A stretch of DNA of 64,000 nucleotides, taken from NCBI RefSeq assembly GCF_001485215.1, contig NZ_BBWW01000001.1:2604001-2668000 (forward strand), given 5' to 3'. This document shows positions 53,739 to 62,298 of this stretch, one piece after another; position 1 is the first letter of the stretch; every line of letters starts with the position of its first letter. A program made the position numbers and the translations under genes. The stretch comes from Leptolyngbya sp. NIES-2104 (GTDB taxonomy: Bacteria; Cyanobacteriota; Cyanobacteriia; Leptolyngbyales; Leptolyngbyaceae). Under the pieces are notes generated by a model that ran no database searches, had not been told where the DNA came from, and worked only from the letters and a program-made list of their open reading frames with translations.

Positions 53739-54116
53739 CTAACGCTGCGCGATCGTACTCGTCGAATTTGGAGAACCAAAAATCGGAGAGGCATCGAGTC
53801 CGGTCACAAGATAAAACTCATCGGGACTAAATGAAACTGCGAACACGTACCCGTGCAGCGAAGCTTTCGCGTCAGTTTGCCATTGTGTCAGAAGCGCTTC
53901 CACCTGTCGGAAAAACTCAACCCCTTTGATCATTGGAACTCGTGCCCAGTTTTGCACGATTGTTTCAACTAATGCTAATTCGATCAATCCAGTCGGATAC
54001 AGTTGCAACATCGCGGTCAAACAAGCAGCACAAAGTTCATGATCCTCGCCATCGAGTTGATAGCTACTAATAATGTGTCTTACTCGCTGTTGTTGAACCT
54101 GTTCCTGGAGAGTCAT
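53739..54116 (-). CDS. Hypothetical protein, 125 residues
   Basis: A soluble, mainly helical protein (MTLQEQVQQQRVRHIISSYQ...). The C-A-A-C pair in DHELCAACLTAMLQLYP is notable. The C-terminus (VFAVSFSPDEFYLVTGLD) is followed by a Ser/Thr-rich tail that ends one base from the MITE boundary, so the last codons may have been altered by the insertion. Family not recognised. It is divergent from apt. Confidence 0.6.
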   Translation of the reverse strand: MTLQEQVQQQRVRHIISSYQLDGEDHELCAACLTAMLQLYPTGLIELALVETIVQNWARVPMIKGVEFFRQVEALLTQWQTDAKASLHGYVFAVSFSPDEFYLVTGLDASPIFGSPNSTSTIAQR

Positions 54117-54227
54117 GGATATGGCGCGATTCGCTGTTTCTAAGCGTATCTCAACTTGATCATTTTAGATGACAACTTTGAGAACTTGTGCGATAACCCA
54201 TTGCAGTACCGTTTGCGCTAAACCAAT

Positions 54228-54740
54228 ATGGATCTCAAACCCTTTATCCGCGAAATTCCAGATTTTCCCAAACCCGGAATTCTCTTCAAGGACATCACCA
54301 CTCTCCTGCAAGATCCCACCGGATTAAGAGCCACGATCGACTTATTCGCTGAGAAATGTTCGGATCTCAAACCCGATTTTATTGTCGGAATGGAATCGCG
54401 TGGATTTATTTTCGGTGCGCCCCTTGCTTACAAAATGGGGATTGGCTTCGTCCCGGTTCGCAAACCTGGAAAATTACCTGCTGCGGTTCATGCGATCGAA
54501 TACGAATTAGAATACGGCACCGATTGTTTAGAAATGCACCAAGACGCGGTACAGCCTGGTAGTCGAATTCTCATCGTCGATGATTTAATTGCGACCGGTG
54601 GAACCGCAGGCGCAACCGCACAATTGGTTCAAAGAATCGGCTGTGAACTGGTCGGATGTGCATTTGTGATCGAATTAACAGATCTCAAAGGACGCGATCG
54701 ATTACCCCAAGTTCCGATCATCACACTGGTTGAATACTAG
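54228..54740 (+). CDS. apt: Adenine phosphoribosyltransferase
   Basis: A 170-residue type-I PRTase converting adenine and PRPP to AMP. Visible: [21 protein letters not shown] at the N-terminus, [29 protein letters not shown], and the PRPP loop [17 protein letters not shown]. Length and order match Apt throughout. Followed 36 bases later by an ABC permease on the same strand. Confidence 0.97.
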   Translation: MDLKPFIREIPDFPKPGILFKDITTLLQDPTGLRATIDLFAEKCSDLKPDFIVGMESRGFIFGAPLAYKMGIGFVPVRKPGKLPAAVHAIEYELEYGTDCLEMHQDAVQPGSRILIVDDLIATGGTAGATAQLVQRIGCELVGCAFVIELTDLKGRDRLPQVPIITLVEY

Positions 54741-54776
54741 CGCTATAATCACAACACTTCGATCGCAAAACTTCCT

Positions 54777-55826
54777 ATGACGACCTCCACACCAAGAAGA
54801 TTTAGATCTGGCTGGGATCGATTTATCGAACTCCTCACAAGTGAGACAACAATCTATGTTCTTAAACGATTGTTGCAAGCTTTATTTACATTGTTTCTTG
54901 CTGCCGCTCTGAGCTTTTTTATCATTCAACTGGCTCCCGGAGATTATCTCGACACGCTGCGCGAAAATCCTCGAATTTCACCAGAACGAATCGATCAACT
55001 CCGACGGCAGTATGGATTAGATAAATCTTGGATAGAACAGTTCTTCTTGTGGGTGTGGAACATTCTCACACGCGGCGATTTTGGAACGAGCTTTGTGTAC
55101 AACCGCTCGGTCGTTTCATTACTTTGGGAACGAGTCCCCCCGACCTTGTTACTTGCGCTCACTTCGCTGATTGTGACTTGGGGTGTGGCGATTCCGCTGG
55201 GCGTATTGGCTGCGATTAAACAGCAGCGCTGGGTCGATCGAGTGCTTCAAGTTCTGAGCTACACCGGGCAAGGATTCCCTAGCTTTATTACTGCATTGTT
55301 ACTGTTAATCTTTGCTCAAAACACGTCGCCATTGTTCCCGGTGGGCGATTTGACCAGCATCGATTTTGCAGATTTAACCCCGTTGGGAAAGATTCTAGAT
55401 GTCGCGTGGCATTTAGTTTTACCGACATTGGCTTTAGCGATCGCAGGTTTTGCCGGATTACAGCGAATTATGCGCGGACAACTTCTTGATGTGTTGCGCC
55501 AAGACTATGTGCAAACAGCACGAGCAAAAGGACTGCCTGAAAATCGGGTGATCTATGTTCATGCGTTGAGAAATGCAATCAACCCACTGATCACATTGTT
55601 GGGCTTTGAGTTTGCAAGCTTGCTGGGTGGTGCATTCATCACAGAAAATTTCTTTAACTTACCCGGACTCGGAAGATTGATTCTTCAAGCAGTTCAGGCA
55701 CAAGATCTTTATTTGATCATGTCGAGTCTGATGATGGGTGCAGTGATGTTAATTTTAGGAAATCTCATTGCCGATCTATTATTAAAGGCAGTTGATCCAC
55801 GGATTAGCCTGGAAGACCTAAATTAA
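54777..55826 (+). CDS. Peptide/nickel ABC transporter permease (DppB type), second copy
   Basis: A 349-residue permease of the same family as the gene at 38014: LKRLLQALFTLFLAAALSFFIIQLAPGDYLDTL at the N-terminus, six hydrophobic helices and QDYVQTARAKGLPENRVIYVHALRNAINPLITLLG as coupling loop. The two proteins are clearly different, so they are paralogues, not a duplication. No other subunit genes are near. The stop codon overlaps the ATG of the next gene by one base (TAATG). Confidence 0.92.
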   Translation: MTTSTPRRFRSGWDRFIELLTSETTIYVLKRLLQALFTLFLAAALSFFIIQLAPGDYLDTLRENPRISPERIDQLRRQYGLDKSWIEQFFLWVWNILTRGDFGTSFVYNRSVVSLLWERVPPTLLLALTSLIVTWGVAIPLGVLAAIKQQRWVDRVLQVLSYTGQGFPSFITALLLLIFAQNTSPLFPVGDLTSIDFADLTPLGKILDVAWHLVLPTLALAIAGFAGLQRIMRGQLLDVLRQDYVQTARAKGLPENRVIYVHALRNAINPLITLLGFEFASLLGGAFITENFFNLPGLGRLILQAVQAQDLYLIMSSLMMGAVMLILGNLIADLLLKAVDPRISLEDLN

Positions 55827-56128
55827 TGTTTTCACAAGCCTATTATTTAATTCGATCGAGAACCGACGGAAGTTATCTCGCCGCCTATCCGAAACTCAAC
55901 GACGATCAACCTCGATCGCCCGAAAATGGCTTCGTTCTCTTATTCCAGGAACAATTCGATGCGTTGGGATATTTGAACAAGTTCGCAGGCGAAATGAGCG
56001 ATCGCTTTACCACCGAGTCTGTCGCTGGATCACAACTTAAACCGATACTCGATCGCTGGGGATACAGAGGATTCGGCATGGTCAAAGATCCGCTCATTCC
56101 CTCGATCGAATTTCTCTCTAAAGGATGA
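55826..56128 (+). CDS. Hypothetical protein, 100 residues, coupled to permease gene
   Basis: A soluble protein (MFSQAYYLIRSRTDGSYLAAYPK...) translated from an ATG that overlaps the previous stop by one base, so translation is probably coupled. Features: SYLAAYP, FVLLFQEQFDALGYLNKFAGE and a C-terminal GYRGFGMVKDPLIPSIEFL. No family recognised. A stem-loop with nine-base arms (56146-56173) follows. Confidence 0.65.
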   Translation: MFSQAYYLIRSRTDGSYLAAYPKLNDDQPRSPENGFVLLFQEQFDALGYLNKFAGEMSDRFTTESVAGSQLKPILDRWGYRGFGMVKDPLIPSIEFLSKG

Positions 56129-56145
56129 TAAGAATGCGATCCTTC

Positions 56146-56173
56146 CTCCTAGCGATGGGGATTGCGCTAGGAG
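56146..56173. other. Perfect nine-base-pair stem-loop
   Basis: CTCCTAGCG and CGCTAGGAG around ATGGGGATTG, 18 bases after the stop at 56128. No T-run follows, but it could end or protect the permease transcript. A second perfect hairpin (GATTCTGC / GCAGAATC, 56240-56269) lies before the next gene. Confidence 0.5.
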
Positions 56174-56304
56174 AAAGTCCCCCTAGTTACAGATGTTTGG
56201 GGGGGCGGAATTTTGAGTAGATAAGTGCAGATTAAACGTGATTCTGCTGACTATCAAGTTTGCAGAATCCTAAGAAAAATTTCTGTACCTTTGGAGGGTA
56301 TTGT

Positions 56305-56838
56305 ATGAAATCTCTGTTATCTGCACTTCGCTATGTATTAACTATCTGCCTATGTGCTGTGCTATTGTTTGCATCGGTTGCACCAAGCGCGTTGGCTCAG
56401 GCGGTTGTGAAAGACAAACCGATGGCAAATGAACCTAGCAGCTCGACCACCAAAGCCGCTAAAGAATATGAGGGTGCTGCTAGAGAAACGATCGATAAAG
56501 GTGGCTTGCAGTCTTTAGAAGAAGTTCGCGATCGCACTAAAGGTGGCGGACTCAATGAAGTTCAAGGAACGGCTGGTTTTGATGAAATGAAGCGTCCGTC
56601 GAACACGGGTGCAACCTCGATCGAAGAACAAATCGAAAAGGGCTTGCAAAACGCAGATAAGGCTCCTGGCAAGGTCAGCGAAGCAGTTCAAGAAGCGCCT
56701 GGAAAGTTAACGAAAGAAGCAAAGAAAGCTCAGAAACAAGCCGAAAAAGCTCAAAAGCAAGCTGAGAAAGAAGCGAAGAAGTTAGCGAAACAAACGGCGA
56801 AACAAGCCGAAAAAGCGACGAAGGCAATCAATGACTAA
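56305..56838 (+). CDS. Secreted Lys/Ala/Gln-rich repeat protein
   Basis: A 177-residue protein with a signal peptide (MKSLLSALRYVLTICLCAVLLFASVAPSALA-QA). The mature chain is hydrophilic and ends in a strongly charged amphipathic stretch of KKAQKQAEKAQKQAEKEAKKLAKQ type, low complexity with an 11-residue-like period. The ATG at 56305 has GGAGG eight bases upstream, deciding against the longer frame. The role is unknown; LEA-like or envelope-associated behaviour is only a guess. Confidence 0.7.
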   Translation: MKSLLSALRYVLTICLCAVLLFASVAPSALAQAVVKDKPMANEPSSSTTKAAKEYEGAARETIDKGGLQSLEEVRDRTKGGGLNEVQGTAGFDEMKRPSNTGATSIEEQIEKGLQNADKAPGKVSEAVQEAPGKLTKEAKKAQKQAEKAQKQAEKEAKKLAKQTAKQAEKATKAIND

Positions 56839-56866
56839 TTGAACTCATAACATGACTGTTTGATTG

Positions 56867-56891
56867 AAAAGGGGCAACTTGCCCCTTTTTT
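56867..56891. terminator. Bidirectional rho-independent terminator
   Basis: AAAAGGGGCAA and TTGCCCCTTTTTT arms with a one- to three-base loop between the convergent secreted-protein gene and the DUF6887 gene. Confidence 0.9.
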
Positions 56892-56893
56892 GA

Positions 56894-57109
56894 TTAATCG
56901 TGCTTCTGAATTCGCTTTTTCAGTTCTTGCTCAAACTCTCTAGACATCCGTTCCATATCTTCAACTGATTTCGGTCCTTCAAACCACGTTGCCTCCGAAT
57001 CAGGACTACGACGATCAACTAACGCATCGATCGCTGCTACATCATCTCGATGAGACAGAACATAAGCAGTAAGCTCAGCCGTTGTCATTGTGTTATAGTC
57101 CGGCTTCAT
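56894..57109 (-). CDS. DUF6887 family protein
   Basis: A 71-residue acidic protein starting MKPDYNTMTTAELTAYVLSH, the recognisable N-terminus of cyanobacterial DUF6887 (M-T-x-A-E-L-x-A-Y-V-L-x-H-R-x-D). Start at 57109 has AGAGG seven bases upstream. It lies 10 bases downstream of the DUF6888 gene, the usual partner, and the pair is probably one operon. Function unknown; the small, paired layout resembles toxin-antitoxin loci but that is a guess. Confidence 0.8.
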   Translation of the reverse strand: MKPDYNTMTTAELTAYVLSHRDDVAAIDALVDRRSPDSEATWFEGPKSVEDMERMSREFEQELKKRIQKHD

Positions 57110-57119
57110 TGATAAACCT

Positions 57120-57284
57120 CTATTTGCCATTTGGAAATACGAGAATTTGCAGTTCTTCGCCTGCCAAAATAAAGACGTGACCTCTTTCCGAACTGAATCG
57201 AAATAATTGAATATCACGGTAGTAGTTTGACAATTGTTGGCAGACGATAAGACAAGCAATCGCTTGGGCGTTCGTTGGAAAAAT
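57120..57284 (-). CDS. DUF6888 family protein, apparent ATT start
   Basis: A 54-residue protein, FPTNAQAIACLIVCQQLSNY... to ...LAGEELQILVFPNGK, matching the DUF6888 pattern (P-T-x-A-Q, C-x2-C-x-x-L-S-N-x-Y, LFRF, ILAGE, I-x-V-F-P-x-G). The frame has no ATG, GTG or TTG before the conserved start, and is closed by TAG upstream. GAGGAA lies six bases before an ATT at 57284, the most plausible start codon. It could be a real AUU start, or the gene may have lost its start codon. Confidence 0.65.
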   Translation of the reverse strand: MFPTNAQAIACLIVCQQLSNYYRDIQLFRFSSERGHVFILAGEELQILVFPNGK

Positions 57285-57331
57285 AGGTCGTTCCTCAATT
57301 CTGGCACAAATATTTTGCTATCATCGCATAA

Positions 57332-58822
57332 ATGTGTAGAAATATTAATGAACAACCAGTGTATTGGTACGAGGGAATTTGTCCGCGATCGAACAAACTT
57401 TTACGCTTACCTCGCACCCAATTTGTTGAAGCGATCGCGCACGAATTAATGCAGGAACTTGCCGCAGATGAGCAGTATTCCCGCGAGGGTAAAATGTACG
57501 GTGTTTTACTTGCAGAGACCGCTCAAGGAAAACAGCAAATTCTCAAAGCATTTTCAGGATTGTTGAACGGGGAGAGTATTGCACAAGGGTGGGTTCCGCC
57601 GATTCCGGGACGCGATCGAGTTCAGCTAAATGAATCAATTACACTAACATTACTCGAATCGCTTAAGAAACAGATTATCCAACTTCACGAAATTCCTGAA
57701 CGAGAACAATATCAGAAACTATCTGAAGAATACAATCAGAAATTGAAGCAATTATCAGAAGTACATCAGCAGCGAAAACTAGAAAGACAAAAGCAGAGAC
57801 AAAATGATAATAATTCTGATCTCGATGAACAGAGTAAGCGAGATGGAATTGAGAAACGGAATTTGAAACGAGATCGCAGTTCTATTCTCAACCCATTAAA
57901 ACAAATCATTGATCAAGCTGACAAGCAGATTCTACAACTCAAGCAACAACGCAAACGATTATCACAGCAGCTTCAATTAGAAATGTACGATAGTTATCGC
58001 GTGACGAATTTTGCTGGAGAAACGCGATCGCTGTCTAGTTTGCTCACTTCGATGCCAACCGGAACCGGAGAATGCTGCGCCCCGAAACTTTTGCATCATG
58101 CGGCAACTCATGGGTTAAAACCGTTAGCAATGGCAGAATTTTGGTGGGGGGAATCGATTGGCGATAAGATTCAAGGCGAATTTTATGGAGCGTGTGTGGA
58201 GCGATGTCAGCCGATTCTAGGATTTTTGCTTTCGGGGCTGGAGTCGATCGAACTAGTCTATCAAGATGATTGGATCATCGTCGTGAATAAGCCTGCTGGA
58301 GTGTTGTCAGTGCGAGGACGATACGGGCAAGATTGCATTCTCGATCGCTTTTCTGAATTCTTAATTCCCGTTCATCGATTAGATCAAGATACTTCTGGAT
58401 TGTTGATTCTTGCCCGCGATACGCAAACTTATAAACAGTTAAGCGAACAGTTCCAACAACGCAAAATACACAAAGTTTACGAAGCAGTGTTATCGAAACC
58501 GATTACGCAAAAAGAAGGTACGATCGAGTTACCGCTGTGGAGTGATCCGAACGATCGACCCAAGCAAAAAGTCGATCACCGTGGAAAATCTGCTATCACA
58601 AACTTTCGAGTGTTAGCCCCTACTCGTATCGAATTCTATCCTGTTACCGGACGAACTCATCAGTTACGAGTTCATGCCGCTGAGGGACTCGGAGTCGCGA
58701 TCGTGGGCGATCGATTGTATGGCGATCCTACTTCAAGCGATCGCTTACACTTACATGCACGCGATCTACAATTCACCCATCGCGGACAAACCTTGACTCT
58801 CAAAACCGTTACGCCCTTCTAA
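57332..58822 (+). CDS. RluA-family pseudouridine synthase with coiled-coil insert
   Basis: A 496-residue enzyme. The catalytic domain is C-terminal (about 305-490): IIVVNKPAGVLSVRG, the active-site VHRLDQDTSGLLILA (nucleophile Asp) and PVTGRTHQLRVHAAEGLG. The N-terminal 210 residues include a long Lys/Gln/Glu-rich coiled coil (about 105-215), then GTGECCAPKLLHHAATHGLKPLAMAEFWWG. This long form occurs in several bacteria; the RNA target is not known. Divergent from the DUF6888 gene with about 47 bases between. Only the ATG at 57332 is available in the frame. Confidence 0.92.
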   Translation: MCRNINEQPVYWYEGICPRSNKLLRLPRTQFVEAIAHELMQELAADEQYSREGKMYGVLLAETAQGKQQILKAFSGLLNGESIAQGWVPPIPGRDRVQLNESITLTLLESLKKQIIQLHEIPEREQYQKLSEEYNQKLKQLSEVHQQRKLERQKQRQNDNNSDLDEQSKRDGIEKRNLKRDRSSILNPLKQIIDQADKQILQLKQQRKRLSQQLQLEMYDSYRVTNFAGETRSLSSLLTSMPTGTGECCAPKLLHHAATHGLKPLAMAEFWWGESIGDKIQGEFYGACVERCQPILGFLLSGLESIELVYQDDWIIVVNKPAGVLSVRGRYGQDCILDRFSEFLIPVHRLDQDTSGLLILARDTQTYKQLSEQFQQRKIHKVYEAVLSKPITQKEGTIELPLWSDPNDRPKQKVDHRGKSAITNFRVLAPTRIEFYPVTGRTHQLRVHAAEGLGVAIVGDRLYGDPTSSDRLHLHARDLQFTHRGQTLTLKTVTPF

Positions 58823-58824
58823 CG

Positions 58825-59370
58825 ATGAAATCTTCCATTCAAGCGATCATTCAAGCGATCGAACTTCATTGCCCGATCGACGAGATCGAAGCCGCTCACA
58901 AAGCTGCCATTCTTGATCATTTCAAACACAGTGCTGAACCGATGGATTCCTTTTGCTTTGAGCCAGGACACGCAACCGGAAGTGCTTGGGTGATGGCAAA
59001 AGAGACACAGCAGTTTGCATTGATTCATCACAAAACCCTCGATCGCTGGTTGCAACCGGGAGGACATGCAGAAGCTGAAGAGCCTGATTTGCTCACTGTT
59101 TCGCTCCGAGAAGCTCAAGAAGAACTGGGAATCGTACTTGACCCCAATCGAGCCTCATTACTCGATTTAGATGTCCATCGCATTCCAGAAACGAAGAAAT
59201 ATCCAAGTCATTTGCATTTTGATTTTCGCTATCTTTGCATCACCCAATTGCAACCCTTAAAGCCAGCAACTGATGTCGATCGATCAGAGTGGTTTTCTCT
59301 AGATCAACTCAAAGCACTGCAACTTGATCCAGGAATTGAACGCATGATTCAAAAATCCTTAAAAGGTTAA
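58825..59370 (+). CDS. NUDIX hydrolase
   Basis: A 181-residue protein with the Nudix box GGHAEAEEPDLLTVSLREAQEELGI (about residues 77-101), fitting G-x5-E-x7-R-E-x2-E-E-x-G-I. N-terminal helices and the C-terminal RSEWFSLDQLKAL follow the usual fold. Family members hydrolyse nucleoside diphosphates linked to other groups; the substrate is open. It starts two bases after the pseudouridine synthase stop, so they form an operon. Overlaps the convergent kinase gene by 12 bases. Confidence 0.9.
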   Translation: MKSSIQAIIQAIELHCPIDEIEAAHKAAILDHFKHSAEPMDSFCFEPGHATGSAWVMAKETQQFALIHHKTLDRWLQPGGHAEAEEPDLLTVSLREAQEELGIVLDPNRASLLDLDVHRIPETKKYPSHLHFDFRYLCITQLQPLKPATDVDRSEWFSLDQLKALQLDPGIERMIQKSLKG

Positions 59371-61398
59371 ATTAGCTTCGGGAGTGGGAGCTGTTGCAGG
59401 CTCGATCGACAAATCAAACCAAAACGCTGTGCCCACATTAGGCATACTTTGTACCTGAAGCTTGGTTCCTAGTAATTCCAGCAATTGCTGACTAATCGAT
59501 AATCCTAATCCCGTCCCTTTTCCCGATCGCCGTCCAGATTCCGTTTGCATAAATGCTTTGAACAACGATTCAATCTCATATTCTGCAATGCCAATTCCCG
59601 TATCTGACACTTCAAATCGCAGCAGTTTTGGATTCAAACAAGAGATTCGTAGTGTAATACTTCCGTGATTGGTAAATTTTAAGGAATTTGTTAGTAAATT
59701 AATCAAGACCTGACGAAGTTTTCGTTCATCAGTTTGAATCCAATTCGGAACTTCAGTGGCACACTCTAAATTCAATTGAATCCGCTTCTCGATCGCTTGC
59801 GGCTCAAACATTTTTAGAAGATTATGCAGTAGCTGTTTTAACGAGAGTGTTTGAATCCCGATTGTTTCTGCTTTTGCTTCGAGTTTGGCTAACTCTAGCA
59901 CTTCATTAATGAGATCAAGCAAATGGTTCACGCTTTGATTAATCATTGATAAGCGCTCTCGTTGTTTCGGAGAAAGCGTCTTATCATAGCTCATCAGTTC
60001 ACTACTACTCAAAATGATTGAAAGCGGCGTTCTCAACTCGTGATTCACATTCGCTAGAAACGTCGTCTTTGCTCGATCGGCAGCTTCCGCTTCCTGTTTC
60101 GCCCTCGTTAATTCAATATTCTGTTCTGTTAGCGCTTGTGTTCGTTCTTGTACTTTTTGTTCAAGCGTCTTTGTATAGTCTTGCAGTGCATGATGAGATT
60201 GTACTAACGATTGCCATAGCCAGTAGACTCGTGTTGCTACAACGATTAGCTTCATTCCAATCAGCGGTGCCACGATCGTAATCCACCAGCCTGATAGAAA
60301 TAGACCGTAAGCCGTAAGAACTCCCGCGATCGCCACTCCCACCATCCAAACGAAAGTCCGATGGGGTGCCCGAAATCTTGTTCCCAGCACTACGCCGATT
60401 CCCAACCACAGCCAGCACCAAATTGTTTCAATCCACTCTGGTACGCCTCGCAAAATCGGTCTACTGTCCAGCGCTGCACTAATCAACTGACTGGTGAAAT
60501 CTGCATGAATGACAACCCCAGCGGATGTGAGTTTCGCCGTATTAGAATAAGGCGTGAAAAATCGATCGTTCAAACTCTCCGCGATCGAGCCAATCAAGAC
60601 AATCCGATCCTGCATTAATTGGGCAGCGACTCGATCGTTTAACACATCGCTAAAACTCACCGAAGTAAACGATCGCTGCAAATTCCGAAAATTCGCCAAT
60701 AGCTGAAATCCACCAATATCACCACGAACATACCCCCCCGCATTCGCCTGCAAAGGTTCAAGATACGCTTTTCCAAGTTGAATCGCTCCACCGGGCAGCG
60801 ATCGTGGCGTAACGCCTTCCGCCTTGAGATACTCTAACGCCAGCCGCGTTCCCAGAGTCGTTACCGTTCGCGCCTGCTTTCCCCAAATTGAATTAACCCG
60901 CAGCGATAAAAGGTTGCGCCGCACCTTCCCGTCTGGATCAAGCACTAAATCGCTCGCTGCTATCTGACCCTGTTCCCGCAAAATCGGAGGCGGATCAACC
61001 GAGGGCATATTCGCACCGCTCAACGTTTTTTCAACCCCGATCAGATTCGGAGTCTGTTGATAAATCTGAATCAACGCATTGTGTCCCGGTTCAACCGGAA
61101 GGTTGCGATAGACATCCATCCCAATCACACGCGGCTTTTGCTGGCGAATCTTAGAGAGCACTTGAGCAAATTCAGCATCTGGAATCGGATAGCGTCCGAT
61201 CGCATTAAAATCGGATTCGTCGATCGTCACAATTACAATCCGAGCATCAACTGCCTCCGGTGGACGCGCCCGAAACCATTGGTCTAGCACCATGAGTTCC
61301 AGTGGTTGAAACGCACCTGCCACTTGCAAGCCGAGCACAGCAGCTGCAACGGCGATCGCGCTGATTCCAACCCCTACCCACTGCCGCACTGATCTCAA
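59359..61398 (-). CDS. CHASE2-domain sensor histidine kinase
   Basis: A 679-residue membrane kinase. One N-terminal helix (about 9-28), then a CHASE2 extracellular domain (about 30-310), three clustered helices (about 325-395), a coiled coil, and HisKA plus HATPase. The H-box reads FLANVNHELRTPLSIIL (phosphorylated His about residue 452), N-box LINLLTNSLKFT, G1 VSDTGIGI, G2 GKGTGLGLSI. A tiny secreted-peptide gene lies upstream on the same strand. No response regulator is adjacent. The signal it senses is unknown. Confidence 0.94.
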   Translation of the reverse strand: MRSVRQWVGVGISAIAVAAAVLGLQVAGAFQPLELMVLDQWFRARPPEAVDARIVIVTIDESDFNAIGRYPIPDAEFAQVLSKIRQQKPRVIGMDVYRNLPVEPGHNALIQIYQQTPNLIGVEKTLSGANMPSVDPPPILREQGQIAASDLVLDPDGKVRRNLLSLRVNSIWGKQARTVTTLGTRLALEYLKAEGVTPRSLPGGAIQLGKAYLEPLQANAGGYVRGDIGGFQLLANFRNLQRSFTSVSFSDVLNDRVAAQLMQDRIVLIGSIAESLNDRFFTPYSNTAKLTSAGVVIHADFTSQLISAALDSRPILRGVPEWIETIWCWLWLGIGVVLGTRFRAPHRTFVWMVGVAIAGVLTAYGLFLSGWWITIVAPLIGMKLIVVATRVYWLWQSLVQSHHALQDYTKTLEQKVQERTQALTEQNIELTRAKQEAEAADRAKTTFLANVNHELRTPLSIILSSSELMSYDKTLSPKQRERLSMINQSVNHLLDLINEVLELAKLEAKAETIGIQTLSLKQLLHNLLKMFEPQAIEKRIQLNLECATEVPNWIQTDERKLRQVLINLLTNSLKFTNHGSITLRISCLNPKLLRFEVSDTGIGIAEYEIESLFKAFMQTESGRRSGKGTGLGLSISQQLLELLGTKLQVQSMPNVGTAFWFDLSIEPATAPTPEANLTF

Positions 61399-61482
61399 TC
61401 ACTCCTCAGCTTTTACACGATCGCGAACCTGTTACAAACTGTAGGGCAGTGTGATTCTATTGTCTATAGAAAATGACCGAAA

Positions 61483-61641
61483 TTACGCTCGTGAACCGCC
61501 TCCGACTGTGCCGCTAGGAGCACCTGATCCAGGAGGAGGGTCAATTTGAGCCTGAATCGAAAAACCGGACATGAAGGTAAAGGAAATTCCAAGCAGCAAA
61601 CTCAGGCTACAGGTTACACGAAAGAATTGAGTGGGGGTCAT
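61483..61641 (-). CDS. 52-residue secreted peptide resembling the start of a DUF928 protein
   Basis: A signal peptide (MTPTQFFRVTCSLSLLLGISFTFMSGFSIQAQ) is followed by only 20 residues, IDPPPGSGAPSGTVGGGSRA, then a stop. The PPPGSGAPSGTVGGGSR piece resembles the proline/glycine motif at the front of DUF928 proteins, which in cyanobacteria are often next to CHASE2 genes (family knowledge). It may be a decayed DUF928 gene or a real short peptide. It is 84 bases upstream of the CHASE2 kinase gene on the same strand. Confidence 0.55.
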   Translation of the reverse strand: MTPTQFFRVTCSLSLLLGISFTFMSGFSIQAQIDPPPGSGAPSGTVGGGSRA

Positions 61642-62298
61642 TTTTTAGGCAGTAAGTAAAGGTTCAACAGTTGAGTGATTCAATTCCAAACGGGGCAGCA
61701 ATTGATTGCATTCGGAATGATCAGGGAAGCGTAAAAGATCAACTTCATCTACGCCAATTTCATGGGAACTGAACTGGGAAAACAAGAATTTTGCTGTAAC
61801 GGAAGGAATAGAGCGATTTGCGAACGTCCTGAGTTACAAAAGGTTCGGTCGCAATCAAAATACTATACACACTTGTTTTCCCATCTCAGCAATTATACGT
61901 AGAATTCTAGCCAGATATAACAAGCTTCATTAAAGAACTCATGCAGCTTGTGTAAAGATTGTTAGGAAGCGCGAACATTCAACCGCTAAGGCTGAGGGAG
62001 CTTACATCCTGTGGTTTTCTGCACAATTTAAATGTTTGCGTATTTTTTTGTAGGCTGATTTCTTGATTTAGATTTGAGTCATTGCTTGATCGAATCTGAG
62101 TTGTACACATTCCTTTTTCTTATGTAAGACAAGGCTTCCTAAATAACAAGAATTCAGCGAAAAAATAGGACTTTTTCCACTTAATTAAGTATTAATTCAT
62201 ACTGATGACAACAGAAATTGCAGGGCAAGCACGATCGCTCAATTTCAACGCCACAAAAATGAGCTAAGCTAAATTCCGATTCTTCGTTCAAATGTTCT
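61642..62298. other. AT-rich intergenic stretch of about 650 bases
   Basis: Between the secreted-peptide gene and the divergent PBP4 gene. No credible coding frame on either strand. It contains an AT palindrome-like stretch (TTAATTAAGTATTAATT, 62180-62196) and a run of T near 62042. Promoters for both flanking genes must lie here. No RNA gene recognised. Confidence 0.5.
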
